64,000 bases of DNA from Flagellimonas pelagia (lineage in GTDB: Bacteria > Bacteroidota > Bacteroidia > Flavobacteriales > Flavobacteriaceae): the NCBI RefSeq assembly GCF_003584135.1, contig NZ_QXFI01000036.1, positions 298,445-362,444 on the forward strand, written 5' to 3'. The first letter of the stretch is position 1; each line of letters starts with the position of its first letter. The position numbers and the translations under genes are program-made. Below, piece by piece: positions 45,138-54,920 of the stretch. The notes under the pieces were generated by a model that saw only the letters and a program-made list of their open reading frames with translations, had not been told where the DNA came from and searched no databases.

Positions 45138-45503
45138 ATGAAAAAATTCCTTACCATCCTCATTGCCGTTATCGTATTCGGAGTGGGGGCCTATTTTGCT
45201 TTTATTTATTATGTGCCCTATAGCGAGGGGTACCGCTCCGGTGAACTCATCAAGTTCAGTCGTAAAGGGGTAGTGGTCAAAACCTGGGAAGGCCAAATCA
45301 GCCAAGGTTTATCGGGTACCAATGTGTTTTCCTTTTCGGTGGAGGACAAAGAAGAGGATATCGTACAAAAATTGAAGGAATATCAGGGCCAGTACATCAA
45401 AGTGACCTATAAAGAACGCTACGCCACCTTTTTTTGGTTGGGCGATACCAAGTATTTTATCACCGAAGTAGCCGTTGAAAAATCCCCGCTTTTTAGAAAT
45501 TGA
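45138..45503 (+). CDS. conserved membrane-anchored protein, unknown function
   Basis: The 121-residue protein has an N-terminal membrane helix (residues 4-28, FLTILIAVIVFGVGAYFAFIYYV) and a soluble part with GYRSGELIKFSRKGVVVKTWEGQ and the conserved KVTYKERYATFFWLGDT. Homologues occur across Bacteroidota and are sometimes wrongly labelled as 6-phosphogluconate dehydrogenase, from memory; there is no such domain here. It follows rmuC by 7 nt and probably shares its transcript. Confidence 0.82.
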   Translation: MKKFLTILIAVIVFGVGAYFAFIYYVPYSEGYRSGELIKFSRKGVVVKTWEGQISQGLSGTNVFSFSVEDKEEDIVQKLKEYQGQYIKVTYKERYATFFWLGDTKYFITEVAVEKSPLFRN

Positions 45504-45583
45504 AGACACACCTCTAGCCCCTCTTTTTAGAGGGGAAAAGTGCTTCCCTCCTAATAAGGAGGGATTGAGGGAGGTGTAGCTTC
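45502..45583. repeat. Y-shaped palindromic repeat covering the 3' end of the DUF559 gene
   Basis: An outer stem (GAAG, then ACACCTC at 45508-45514, with GAGGTGT at 45571-45577, then CTTC) encloses two perfect hairpins: CCCCTCT-TTTT-AGAGGGG (45518-45535) and TCCCTCCT-AATA-AGGAGGGA (45545-45564). The fold is a three-way junction. The right half encodes the last residues of the endonuclease gene, EATPPSIPPY. Confidence 0.8.
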
Positions 45584-45940
45584 AAACTTTTCAATGTAAT
45601 CCTCAATCACCAATAGTACATTTTCCATGTCATGCAATACTTGATCATCTGAAAACCGAAGTACATGGATTCCCAGTTCATTCAATCGCTTTTCCTTAGC
45701 CACATCTTTCTCCCACACCTCCAAAATCCCATGGGAATACCCATCAACCTCAATGGCAAGTCGTAATTTGTTACAAAAGAAATCCACAATATATTCATCA
45801 ATTGGCTTTTGTCGATGAAAATCATATCCATGCATCTGGTCACGCTTCAATCTTTGCCATAAAATCACTTCCGCTTTAGTGGCATTCTGCCTTAATTGCC
45901 TTGCAAGTTCCTTTAGCTTTGGGTTATATTTGATAACCAT
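45551..45940 (-). CDS. DUF559 endonuclease-domain protein
   Basis: The 129-residue protein has the DUF559/Vsr-like nuclease fold. KLKELARQLRQNATKAEVILW is the typical start, HGYDFHRQKPIDEYIVDFFC holds the catalytic Asp-type region, LAIEVDGYSH holds the E-x-D and His, and HVLRFSDDQV follows. No methyltransferase or restriction partner is adjacent. Its C-terminal residues TPPSIPPY are encoded by a palindromic repeat, suggesting a link between the nuclease and the repeat family. Confidence 0.92.
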   Translation of the reverse strand: MVIKYNPKLKELARQLRQNATKAEVILWQRLKRDQMHGYDFHRQKPIDEYIVDFFCNKLRLAIEVDGYSHGILEVWEKDVAKEKRLNELGIHVLRFSDDQVLHDMENVLLVIEDYIEKFEATPPSIPPY

Positions 45941-45988
45941 TCCAAATCTCCATTATTCCTTTTCTGAAGGGATTAAATTCCAAAAAGT

Positions 45989-46534
45989 ATGAAAAAATTC
46001 AAATCGTCCAAAGAAAGTAGGGTCTCCATTACCGAACTGATGCTCCCCTCCCACTCCAATTTTGGAGGCAAGGTGCATGGAGGACACATCCTGAACCTTA
46101 TGGATCAAATTGCATTTGCCTGCGCCTCCAAACATTCCCAAAGCTATTGTGTGACCGCTTCCGTGAACCGGGTGGACTTCCTCAATCCCATTGAGGTAGG
46201 GGAACTGGTTACCCTAAAGGCCTCCATCAACTATACAGGGAAGACATCTATGGTGGTCGGGGTGCGGGTAGAATCCGAAAACGTGACCACTGGAGTCGTA
46301 AAACACTGCAATTCTTCCTATTTCACCATGGTGGCCAAGGGAAAGGATGGTAAAAATAAGGTTGTTCCAGGTTTGATCTTAAAAACCAAACAGGACATAC
46401 GGCGATTTGCTCGGAGTAAGGAACGTAAACAGTCCGCTTTTAATAGGGACAGCAAATATGAGTCGACCAATTTTAAGGTGAACGACTTTTTGGATTTTTT
46501 GGATGGCGAAAACGCTATGATGGATCTTGATTGA
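45989..46534 (+). CDS. acyl-CoA thioesterase, hotdog fold
   Basis: The 181-residue enzyme should hydrolyse acyl-CoA to free acid and CoA. The hotdog domain shows the core GGKVHGGHILNLMDQIAF with the catalytic Asp, VTASVNRVDFLNPIEVGE and the VRVESENV strand, as in the YciA/BFIT group. A charged C-terminal extension (RSKERKQSAFNRDS) is longer than in YciA. Its 3' end overlaps pgl by 20 nt in convergent orientation. Confidence 0.93.
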   Translation: MKKFKSSKESRVSITELMLPSHSNFGGKVHGGHILNLMDQIAFACASKHSQSYCVTASVNRVDFLNPIEVGELVTLKASINYTGKTSMVVGVRVESENVTTGVVKHCNSSYFTMVAKGKDGKNKVVPGLILKTKQDIRRFARSKERKQSAFNRDSKYESTNFKVNDFLDFLDGENAMMDLD

Positions 46535-47240
46535 GTTTTGCTGCTGCTTCCTCGTCCAAGAACCAAATCAGCCTTCCTGATTTTGGGTTGACCAACGATG
46601 CTGGGTAAACATCCGAACCCTCGGTCTTTTCAATGACAGCCTCCACTTTTTCCGCTTTGGAAGCACCCGTCACCAAAAATGCCACTTCCTTGGCCGTATT
46701 GATGACTTTTCCATTGATGGATACCCTCTTTTGACCTGAATCCGGATGCGTAGCTACCACACAATGGTCCTCAGCGTTCCAAAGTTTGATCTCATGAGGA
46801 AAAATGGAAGCCGTGTGCCCATCATCACCTATACCCAAGATCACCAAATCGAATTGGGGAATGCCATCCACCCGGTCCAAATCGATTTCCAACAGATTGG
46901 CATAACGCATGGCCTCACCGTTAGGTTCTTTCTCTCCTAAAATACGGTTGATGTTTTCATTGGGGATATCAATCTTGGAAAACAAGTGCTCCACCGTCAT
47001 TTTGTAATTGCTCTCATCATCCGAAGGTGGTACACAGCGTTCATCGCCCCAATAAAAATGCACTTTGCTCCAATCCACTTGATCGGCAAAGTTTTCGGCC
47101 AGCACATCGAACACGATCTTCGGGGTACTTCCTCCGGAAAGGGCTACATGAAACACATCCCGCCCTGCTGCTTGCTCTACAAAATAGGCTGAAAACTGTA
47201 CCGCAACTTCATTTTTATCTTTATAAATTTTGATGTCCAT
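46515..47240 (-). CDS. pgl: 6-phosphogluconolactonase
   Basis: The 241-residue enzyme hydrolyses 6-phosphogluconolactone in the oxidative pentose phosphate pathway. Motifs are VALSGGSTPK, VHFYWGDERCVPPSDDESN and ILGIGDDGHTASIFP. It lies 87 nt downstream of zwf in the same direction, so the first two steps of the pathway are together. Confidence 0.96.
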   Translation of the reverse strand: MDIKIYKDKNEVAVQFSAYFVEQAAGRDVFHVALSGGSTPKIVFDVLAENFADQVDWSKVHFYWGDERCVPPSDDESNYKMTVEHLFSKIDIPNENINRILGEKEPNGEAMRYANLLEIDLDRVDGIPQFDLVILGIGDDGHTASIFPHEIKLWNAEDHCVVATHPDSGQKRVSINGKVINTAKEVAFLVTGASKAEKVEAVIEKTEGSDVYPASLVNPKSGRLIWFLDEEAAAKLNQDPS

Positions 47241-47327
47241 CTACTTCTTACTTTTTGTTTTCAATAACCCAGTTGTTCATTGCTTATTGATAATTGTTTA
47301 TTGCTAATTGTTCATTGAAAACTGAAA

Positions 47328-48860
47328 TCAGCAAATCACACAATATCCGGGATCATCTGCCAAATTCTCCCCTGGGTTACGCCAAAATCCTTTTCCATCG
47401 AATAGATCATCCGCATTTTCAGGGCCCCAAACTCCAGCGGCATAACCGTACATCCGTACATCTTTTCCCTTCTGCCAATAATTCAAAATGGGGTCCACAA
47501 ATTCCCAAGCTGCCTCTACCTCATCGGCACGGGCATACAAGGTGGCGTCACCCTGCATGGCATCCAATAAAAGGCGCTCGTAGGCTTCCATGACATACGT
47601 TTCGGCAAGACTGGAATAATAAAAGTCCAGATTGGCCCTTTCCACCTTAAATCCTTGTCCAGGTACTTTTACTCCGAACTTGATCAAAATCCCTTCATCG
47701 GGTTGTATTCTGATAATGAGTTTGTTATCCTTACTGTGCATACTAGGTTCCTTGAAAATCTGGTGATGGGGTTCTTTAAAATGGATGACTACTTCCGTCA
47801 CCTTCGTAGGCATCCGCTTTGCGGTACGCACATAGAAAGGCACCCCATGCCAGCGCCAATTGTCCACATAGAACTTGATGGCGGCATAGGTTTCCGTAGT
47901 GGAGTTCGGGTCCACATCATCTTCCTCGCGATACCCCTTCACCTTTTTACCATTCACTACAGACTCCACATATTGGGCCCTGATGGTATTCTCAAAAAGG
48001 GTCTTGTCGTCCTTCATTACTCGTAACGATTTTAAGGCCTTCACCTTTTCGTTCCTGATTTCCTCCGCTTCTGCCCCAATGGGCGGTTCCATGACCACCA
48101 AGGAAACAATCTGCAACAAATGGTTCTGGAACATGTCCCGCAACGCACCCGATTTGTCGTAATAGCCACCGCGTTTTTCCACCCCAACACTTTCCGCGTT
48201 GGTGATTTCCACGTGTTGGATATAGTTTCGGTTCCAAAGCGGTTCAAAAATGCTATTGGCAAACCGTGTCACCAAAAGGTTCTGTACCGTTTCCTTGCCC
48301 AGATAGTGGTCAATTCGGTATATCTGCGGCTCCGTAAAGTATTGGTGGAGTCCCTTGTTGAGGTTCTTTGCCGTTTCCAAGCTGTAGCCAAATGGTTTTT
48401 CCACAATCAAACGCTTCCAACCATTGTTCTGCGTGCTCATCCCGGCCTCGGCCAAATTATGGGCAATGGTCTCATAAAGTGTGGGGGGCGTGGAAAGGTA
48501 GTAAATGATGTTGCCCGTGGTATCGTGGGCCGCCTTCAACTCCTCTACCCGCTTGCGCAGACTTTTATAATCCGTATCGTAGCTTTTCCCAAGGTCTTCA
48601 TAGTAAAGCTTGTCCGCAAATCCTTTAACCTCATCCTTACCAAGGTTCTTGATCTTCTCTTTCAGATAATCACTTTCGTAAACTACACGGTCACGGAACG
48701 ATTCATCGGACAAATTGCTTCGGCTTACGCCCAAAACCGCAAAATTTTTGGGTAAATGATTGGCTAGATATAGATTGAACAGTGCCGGAATCAGTTTTCG
48801 TGCAGTCAAATCTCCCGATGCCCCAAAAATTACGAGCATCTGGTTTTCGGTCTTCTTCAT
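47328..48860 (-). CDS. zwf: glucose-6-phosphate 1-dehydrogenase
   Basis: The 510-residue enzyme oxidises glucose 6-phosphate with NADP+. The nucleotide-binding start is IFGASGDLTARKLIPALFNL, EKPFGYSLETAKNLN follows, and the active site is RIDHYLGKETVQN with the catalytic His. Length is normal. It is divergent from gnd across a 167-bp gap that should hold both promoters. Confidence 0.97.
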   Translation of the reverse strand: MKKTENQMLVIFGASGDLTARKLIPALFNLYLANHLPKNFAVLGVSRSNLSDESFRDRVVYESDYLKEKIKNLGKDEVKGFADKLYYEDLGKSYDTDYKSLRKRVEELKAAHDTTGNIIYYLSTPPTLYETIAHNLAEAGMSTQNNGWKRLIVEKPFGYSLETAKNLNKGLHQYFTEPQIYRIDHYLGKETVQNLLVTRFANSIFEPLWNRNYIQHVEITNAESVGVEKRGGYYDKSGALRDMFQNHLLQIVSLVVMEPPIGAEAEEIRNEKVKALKSLRVMKDDKTLFENTIRAQYVESVVNGKKVKGYREEDDVDPNSTTETYAAIKFYVDNWRWHGVPFYVRTAKRMPTKVTEVVIHFKEPHHQIFKEPSMHSKDNKLIIRIQPDEGILIKFGVKVPGQGFKVERANLDFYYSSLAETYVMEAYERLLLDAMQGDATLYARADEVEAAWEFVDPILNYWQKGKDVRMYGYAAGVWGPENADDLFDGKGFWRNPGENLADDPGYCVIC

Positions 48861-49027
48861 AGTGTTTTTGGTTTCTGGCTGATTGAATCCAATGCAAGCT
48901 CCTTGGTTTCCCCAATGAAGCCGTTTATTTTTTGAGCATAACGAATATAAGGTTTATTTTAGGTTCGTAATTCAAGAAAGGGCAACCTTAGGGTTGTCTT
49001 AACAACGGAAGAAGATAAAAATATAAG

Positions 49028-50440
49028 ATGGCAGATACGTATGATTTTGGCCTTGTGGGCCTTGGGGTAATGGGACGCAATTTTATTTTGAATGTGGCCG
49101 ATAATGGTTTTACCGCTTTTGGGAACGATTTGGATGAAGAAAAGGTAGGTGCATTGATCAAAGAAGGGGGTGATACGGATAAAGTGAACGCCTCTACAGA
49201 CGTAAAAGCCTTCGTAAGTGCCCTGACCACTCCCCGAAAAATCATGTTATTGGTGCCGGCCGGAAAAGTGGTGGACATCGTCATTGAAAGTTTGTTGCCC
49301 CACTTGGACAAAGGTGACATCATCATAGACGGTGGAAACTCCTTTTTTACGGATACCGACCGTCGCGAAGCCTATTTGAAGGAAAAGGGAATCAACTTTT
49401 TTGGTGCCGGGGTCTCCGGGGGTGCCAAAGGCGCCCGACGCGGCCCGAGTATTATGCCCGGTGGTTCCCGGGAGGCGTACCAACACGTAAAACCCATTTT
49501 TGAGGCGGTTTCCGCCAAATACAAGGGCGAACCTTGTGTAGCTTATTTGGGTCCAAAATCGGCCGGAAACTATGTGAAAATGGTGCACAACGGTATCGAA
49601 TACGGGTTGATGCAACTCACTTCGGAAATCTATGACCTGTTGAAAAAAGCAGGCGGACTCTCCAATGCGGAACTGCACCAAACCTTTGGTCAATGGAACG
49701 AAGGCCGATTACAATCCTTTTTAGTAGAAATCACTTCGGAAATCTTTGAGCAAAAAGACGATTTGGGTGATGGGGAATTGGTGGATAAAATCTTGGACAA
49801 GGCCAAGCAAAAAGGAACCGGAAAATGGACCTCCCAAAACGCCATGGACCTCGGTATTCCCGTACCCACCATTGATGTAGCGGTGAGCATGCGGGAACTT
49901 TCGGCCTTAAAAGAGGAACGCGTTAAAGCGGATGACCTCTACGATCGCCCAACTCCTAAAACTGTAGATAAAGCTGAATTTATCTCCAAAGCGGAACAGG
50001 CATTGTACTTTGCCTTTATCATTACCTATGCACAGGGCATGCACCAATTGGCCGATGCCTCCAAAGAGTACGGCTACGAACTGGAACTGGGTGAAATCGC
50101 CAAGATTTGGCGAGCAGGCTGTATCATCCGCGCCGCTTTGCTGGCGGACATAACCGATGCCTACCAAGCCAATGAAAAACTGGAAAATCTATTGCTCTCC
50201 CCATCCTTTGTGGAAAAAGTAAAAGAAACCGTGGGAGCCGCTCGGGAAATGACTGCTTATGGAGCCTTAAATGGAATTCCATTGGCGGGACTCTCCAATG
50301 CTCTCACCTATTTTGATGCCTATACCAGCAGCCGATTGCCCCTGAATTTGATTCAGGCCCAACGTGACTATTTTGGCTCGCATACCTATGAGCGTGTGGA
50401 CCGTGACGGTATTTTCCATACGGAGTGGGAGGACAATTAA
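49028..50440 (+). CDS. gnd: 6-phosphogluconate dehydrogenase (decarboxylating)
   Basis: The 470-residue enzyme converts 6-phosphogluconate to ribulose 5-phosphate and CO2. The NADP-binding start is GLVGLGVMGRNFILN, followed by DGGNSFFTDTDRREA, FFGAGVSGGAKGARRGPSI and KMVHNGIEYGLMQ with the catalytic Lys and Glu. The C-terminal domain ends HTYERVDRDGIFHTEW, as in the long homodimeric type. With zwf and pgl opposite, the whole oxidative branch is encoded within 4 kb. Confidence 0.97.
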   Translation: MADTYDFGLVGLGVMGRNFILNVADNGFTAFGNDLDEEKVGALIKEGGDTDKVNASTDVKAFVSALTTPRKIMLLVPAGKVVDIVIESLLPHLDKGDIIIDGGNSFFTDTDRREAYLKEKGINFFGAGVSGGAKGARRGPSIMPGGSREAYQHVKPIFEAVSAKYKGEPCVAYLGPKSAGNYVKMVHNGIEYGLMQLTSEIYDLLKKAGGLSNAELHQTFGQWNEGRLQSFLVEITSEIFEQKDDLGDGELVDKILDKAKQKGTGKWTSQNAMDLGIPVPTIDVAVSMRELSALKEERVKADDLYDRPTPKTVDKAEFISKAEQALYFAFIITYAQGMHQLADASKEYGYELELGEIAKIWRAGCIIRAALLADITDAYQANEKLENLLLSPSFVEKVKETVGAAREMTAYGALNGIPLAGLSNALTYFDAYTSSRLPLNLIQAQRDYFGSHTYERVDRDGIFHTEWEDN

Positions 50441-50460
50441 TTTTAAAGTTTAAATTGAAA

Positions 50461-51312
50461 ATGAAAAAACTCCTCTTCCTTTTCACCTTCACCTTTTACC
50501 TTTTTTCCGTTTCGGCTCAAAAAGCTCCCTATGTTATCTACAACGCCAAGGGCAAAAAGGTATCCTATGAAAAAATGTTCAAGAACTTGGAGCAAAAGGA
50601 TATGGTCCTCTTTGGGGAACTACACAACAACCCTATTGCACATTGGTTGCAGTACGAACTCACTTCCGACCTGTATACCAAAAGACCGCTCATCCTTGGT
50701 GCCGAAATGGTGGAGGCTGACAATCAGGATGAACTGGACGCTTATTTGGCGGGCACCATCGATTACAAGGCTTTGGATTCCACCGCCCGACTTTGGAACA
50801 ACCACAAAACGGACTATGCTCCTTTGGTGGATTTCGCCAAGGAAAAAAAACTGGTCTTTGTGGCCTCCAATGTGCCCCGTCGCTATGCAAGCATGGTGTA
50901 CAAGGAAGGATTTGAAGCCCTAGACACCCTATCCACCCAAGAAAAATCATGGATCGCTCCCCTACCCATTGCCTTTGATCCCGAATTGCCCGGATACCAG
51001 AATATCCTCAAAATGATGGGCGACCATGGCAGCCCCACTCTGGTGATGGCACAAGCGATCAAAGATGCCACCATGGCACACTTTATCCTAAAAAACTACA
51101 AGGAAGGAAGTCTGTTCCTCCATTACAATGGCGCCTACCACTCCAACAATTATGAAGGCATTTTGTGGTACCTGAAAAAAGACCGCCCCGATTTGCAGTA
51201 TGGGACCATTTCCACCGTGATGCAGGACGATGTGCACCACCTGGAAAACGAAAACAAGGGCATTGCGGACTTCATCATTTGTGTGGACGGCAACATGACC
51301 ACAACTTATTAG
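50461..51312 (+). CDS. exported ChaN-like haem-binding protein
   Basis: The 283-residue protein starts at ATG 50461 (MKKLLFLFTFTFY); the frame extends 12 codons upstream but without a signal sequence. The signal peptide ends FSVSAQ. The ChaN/Tiki-like domain shows VLFGELHNNPIAHWLQYELT, GAEMVEADNQDELDAYL and FLHYNGAYHSNNYEGI. ChaN proteins bind haem at the membrane, from knowledge of the family. It follows gnd by 20 nt and may be co-transcribed. Confidence 0.9.
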   Translation: MKKLLFLFTFTFYLFSVSAQKAPYVIYNAKGKKVSYEKMFKNLEQKDMVLFGELHNNPIAHWLQYELTSDLYTKRPLILGAEMVEADNQDELDAYLAGTIDYKALDSTARLWNNHKTDYAPLVDFAKEKKLVFVASNVPRRYASMVYKEGFEALDTLSTQEKSWIAPLPIAFDPELPGYQNILKMMGDHGSPTLVMAQAIKDATMAHFILKNYKEGSLFLHYNGAYHSNNYEGILWYLKKDRPDLQYGTISTVMQDDVHHLENENKGIADFIICVDGNMTTTY

Positions 51313-51444
51313 ATTGGAATTACTTGTTATCCAACACCTTTTTAGGGGATAAATTCCTTATTTTTAAGGGTGGCACACTCACGCCCGCAACCTGTCTTCA
51401 GTATATTCGGTTGGCAATGCGGAATCACACTGTAATGAACCTAA

Positions 51445-52371
51445 ATGGAACTGATTGAAAGTGTAAAAAATTGGTTTTCGGATTACCCCGTAGCATCAAA
51501 TATCATCAGATATTTGGTTTGGGTTGCCCTGGTATTTTTCCTCATTGCATGGATAAGACGTTGGATGAAGAGAAATCTTCATGATAATGCCATCAAATAC
51601 AAAGTACAGAAGGCGATTCAGATAATCGGTTACCTATTTGTCATCCTGATCACCATTTCTTACTTCACCGGAAGCATTCAGGATTTTGGACTTGCCATTG
51701 GTCTGCTTACAGCAGGCATCACCATAACACTCCAAGAACTGATCTTGAGTATTGCCGGGTCGTTCTATATCTTTTTTGTGCGCGTGTACAAACCCGGTGA
51801 TCGTATAGAGCTTAATGGAATCAAAGGGGATGTCATCGATATAGACAGCATGTACACCACCATGATGGAAATTGGCGAATGGGTTTCCAGTGACAATTAC
51901 AGTGGACGCATTGTGAAATTGAGCAATGCCTTTGTTTTTAAAGGCCCTGTGTATAACTATTCCCTCGATTTTCCATTTGTTTGGGATGAATTCAATATGC
52001 CTATCCGGTATGAGTCCGACATAGAACTGGCCAAAGAAATTATTATCTCGGCGGCACAGGAAATATTGTCGGAATATGTTAAAAACTCCATTGCGGGTTG
52101 GAAGGATGTGGTAAACAAGTACTATATTGAAGATGCCCAAGTGGAACCCACCCTCGCCATCACCATGAGCGACAATTGGATTCAATTCAACTTAAGGTAT
52201 ATTGTGGATTATAAAAAGAGACGGATCACCAAACATCTTCTTTTTGAGGAGATTGGAAAAAGAATCCGGGAGACCAATGGAAAGGTGACATGGGCTTCGG
52301 CCACGTTCGAAATTGTCAAGATACCAACACTCAATATCAATGAAACAAAGCATACATCCGATAACCCATAA
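51445..52371 (+). CDS. MscS-family mechanosensitive channel (second copy)
   Basis: The 308-residue protein has three N-terminal helices (about 18-37, 53-72, 80-105), a pore-helix region (FGLAIGLLTAGITITLQELILS) and a beta domain starting VYKPGDRIELNGIKGDVIDID. It resembles the small-conductance family but its pore helix is more polar than in the copy at 33692-34507, so gating may differ. Function: osmotic pressure release. Confidence 0.92.
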   Translation: MELIESVKNWFSDYPVASNIIRYLVWVALVFFLIAWIRRWMKRNLHDNAIKYKVQKAIQIIGYLFVILITISYFTGSIQDFGLAIGLLTAGITITLQELILSIAGSFYIFFVRVYKPGDRIELNGIKGDVIDIDSMYTTMMEIGEWVSSDNYSGRIVKLSNAFVFKGPVYNYSLDFPFVWDEFNMPIRYESDIELAKEIIISAAQEILSEYVKNSIAGWKDVVNKYYIEDAQVEPTLAITMSDNWIQFNLRYIVDYKKRRITKHLLFEEIGKRIRETNGKVTWASATFEIVKIPTLNINETKHTSDNP

Positions 52372-52438
52372 ACTATTTACAAATGCAAAAGACATAGCAA
52401 AAGTCTTTTGTGATGCTAACACATCAAAATCCAACCCT

Positions 52439-54463
52439 ATGAAAAAAATACTCTTTACCCTGCTTCTCTTGGTGGCCATAAACCCTATAGGGTTTGGCCA
52501 AGTGCAATCCAACTTGGAACTGTTGGACATCTTCAACATGGAGTTCGTCTCCGACCCACAGATTTCACCAGACGGCTCCAAGATTATCTATGTGCGTAAC
52601 TTTAAGGACGTGATGACGGACCGCAACCTTTCCAACCTCTGGATCGTAAATTTCGACGGTTCCAACAACCGCCCATTGACCACGGGAAACCACAACGATT
52701 TCTCGCCCAAATGGTCGCACGATGGCAAAAAGATTGTCTTCAAATCCAATATGGCCGACGACAAGATGAAGCTATACCTTATGTGGTTGGACACCAAAGA
52801 AACCATGGCCTTGACCAACACGCCACAATCCCCGGGGCAGGTGTCATGGTCCTATGACGACAATTATGTAGCCTTCAATATGTTTGTGCCTGCCGAGGAA
52901 AAATCCATCATTAAACTACCCGCCAAACCCGAAGGCGCCAAATGGAACGCACCTCCCAAATACATCGATAAAATCAACTATCGAGGTGATGGCCAGGGGT
53001 ATCTTAAAGGCGGAAACATGCAATTGTTCACATTGCCCATCAGTGGCGGAACCCCAAAACAGCTTACATTCACCGAATTCGACCACGGAGGACCCACTTG
53101 GGCCAAAGACAATGCCCATCTGTATTTCAGTGCCAATTTTCATAAGGAAGAGGAGTTTGAACCCGCCGATAGTGAAATCTATCAAATCAGTGTAAGCGAT
53201 GGGGAAATCAAGGCATTGACCAGTCGCTACGGGCCTGATGCAAATCCAGTGCTATCCCCCGACGGTACCAAAATCGCTTATGTGGGCTTTGATGACCGTT
53301 ACCAGGGGTATCAGTTGACCCAATTGTATGTGATGAATGCCGATGGTTCCAATTCCCAATTGATTTCCAAGGATTTTGACCGTGATGTGGAGGACATGGT
53401 ATGGAACAGTAAAGGTACCGGCCTGTACTTCATTTATACCGATAAGGGAATGGGGAAACTGGCATCCATCAGCCTTTCTGGAAAGGTGGACGACATCACC
53501 GACGGTTTGGGGGGACTCTCTTTGGGGCGCCCATACAACGCGGCCAGCTTTTCGGCATCCAGTAACAATAAATTCGCTTATACCGTTGGGGATACCAGCC
53601 ATCCTTCAGATTTGGGAGTATCCGACACCAAAGGCAGTAAGCGTCTCACCGCACTGAACGACGATTTGTTTTCCTTTAGGAAATTGGGCAAAGTGGAAGA
53701 AATTTGGTGGGAATCCTCCTATGACCAACGCAAGATCCAAGGTTGGGTGGTTACGCCTCCCGATTTTGACCCTTCCAAAAAATACCCGATGATCTTGGAA
53801 ATCCACGGAGGACCGTTCACCAGCTATGGTTCGGTCTATTCGGCAGAGATACAGGCCTATGCCGCGGCCGGTTATGTGGTACTCTACTCCAATCCGCGCG
53901 GAAGCACCAGTTATGGCGAGGAGTTCGGCAACCTGATCCACCACGATTACCCGAACCATGATTATGACGACCTTATGTCCGGTGTGGATGCCGTACTCGC
54001 CAAAGGTTTTGTGGACAAGGACAATCTATTTGTGACCGGTGGTAGCGGCGGCGGTGTGCTTACGGCATGGATCGTGGGTAAAACTGACCGTTTTAGGGCT
54101 GCAGTGGTGGCCAAGCCCGTGATCAACTGGTATAGCTTTGTGCTCTATGCGGACGGTATCCAATTTTTCTCCAAATACTGGTTTGGCAAAAAACCTTGGG
54201 AAGACCCTGAAAACTATTTACGCCGCTCTCCGTTGACCTACGCGGGGAATGTGACCACGCCCACCATGTTGATGACGGGAGAGGATGATTACCGTACCCC
54301 CATTGCAGAATCGGAGCAGTTCTATGCCGCGTTAAAACTCCAGAATGTGGAGACCGCCATGGTACGTATTCCCAATTCTGGGCATGGTATTGCCAACAAA
54401 CCTAGCAACTTGATTGCCAAGATTGCCAGCGTGTTGGCTTGGTTTGAGAAGTATAAAAAATAA
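52439..54463 (+). CDS. S9-family prolyl oligopeptidase-type peptidase, exported
   Basis: The 674-residue protein starts at MKKILFTLLLLVAI (ATG 52439), giving a signal peptide ending GFGQ; an upstream TTG in frame was rejected. A beta-propeller with WD40-like PD40 repeats covers about 30-400 (for example SPDGSKIIYVRN, FSPKWSHDGKKI and LSPDGTKIAYVG). The alpha/beta-hydrolase domain has GGSGGGVLTAW with the Ser, TGEDDYRTPIAESEQFY with the Asp and PNSGHGIANKP with the His. It would cleave dipeptides or acyl-peptides in the periplasm. Confidence 0.95.
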   Translation: MKKILFTLLLLVAINPIGFGQVQSNLELLDIFNMEFVSDPQISPDGSKIIYVRNFKDVMTDRNLSNLWIVNFDGSNNRPLTTGNHNDFSPKWSHDGKKIVFKSNMADDKMKLYLMWLDTKETMALTNTPQSPGQVSWSYDDNYVAFNMFVPAEEKSIIKLPAKPEGAKWNAPPKYIDKINYRGDGQGYLKGGNMQLFTLPISGGTPKQLTFTEFDHGGPTWAKDNAHLYFSANFHKEEEFEPADSEIYQISVSDGEIKALTSRYGPDANPVLSPDGTKIAYVGFDDRYQGYQLTQLYVMNADGSNSQLISKDFDRDVEDMVWNSKGTGLYFIYTDKGMGKLASISLSGKVDDITDGLGGLSLGRPYNAASFSASSNNKFAYTVGDTSHPSDLGVSDTKGSKRLTALNDDLFSFRKLGKVEEIWWESSYDQRKIQGWVVTPPDFDPSKKYPMILEIHGGPFTSYGSVYSAEIQAYAAAGYVVLYSNPRGSTSYGEEFGNLIHHDYPNHDYDDLMSGVDAVLAKGFVDKDNLFVTGGSGGGVLTAWIVGKTDRFRAAVVAKPVINWYSFVLYADGIQFFSKYWFGKKPWEDPENYLRRSPLTYAGNVTTPTMLMTGEDDYRTPIAESEQFYAALKLQNVETAMVRIPNSGHGIANKPSNLIAKIASVLAWFEKYKK

Positions 54464-54502
54464 CCCAGACTACAGATTGAAACCAATTCAAAATCAGTGG
54501 TT

Positions 54503-54865
54503 ATGAACTTTTCAAAACTTGTTCCGAATATCTTTTATGTTGATATAAAGGATGGTTTAAAATTATTCGTAGAGGTTTTAAAGTTTCAAATTGAACATAA
54601 CGACCTTTCTGCAAAGAACCCTTTTTGTGTGGTGACAAAGGATGGTCTACGTGTCAATCTATTTGAAGATGAAAAGTTGGCCAAGGAACATCATCCTGAA
54701 TTTAGATTGGTCACCCATGACATAGAAAATGTTTTTGCAGAAATCTCCAATTCGTTTCCCGAATATCTGCACCCTAACTTGAAAACGGTAACCAAGCGCC
54801 CATGGGGTGCCAAGGAGTTTGCCATTATGGACAATCAATTGGGGATTATTTTCCAAGAATGGTAA
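54503..54865 (+). CDS. VOC/glyoxalase-like small protein
   Basis: The 120-residue protein starts at MNFSKLVPNIFYVD (ATG 54503; a GTG two codons upstream is an alternative). The paired beta-alpha-beta-beta-beta modules of the vicinal-oxygen-chelate fold are seen from VPNIFYVDIKDGLKLF to the C-terminal EFAIMDNQLGIIFQE. The metal ligands are not all obvious, so it may be a binding protein rather than an enzyme. Confidence 0.8.
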   Translation: MNFSKLVPNIFYVDIKDGLKLFVEVLKFQIEHNDLSAKNPFCVVTKDGLRVNLFEDEKLAKEHHPEFRLVTHDIENVFAEISNSFPEYLHPNLKTVTKRPWGAKEFAIMDNQLGIIFQEW

Positions 54866-54920
54866 ACCTTAAAAACTTTGAAGTGCGGAAAACAATAACA
54901 CATAAATCAAACTACACAAT

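Noticed and set aside
48120..48755. 211-residue open frame on the plus strand
   Set aside because: It is antisense to zwf, which has complete family motifs.
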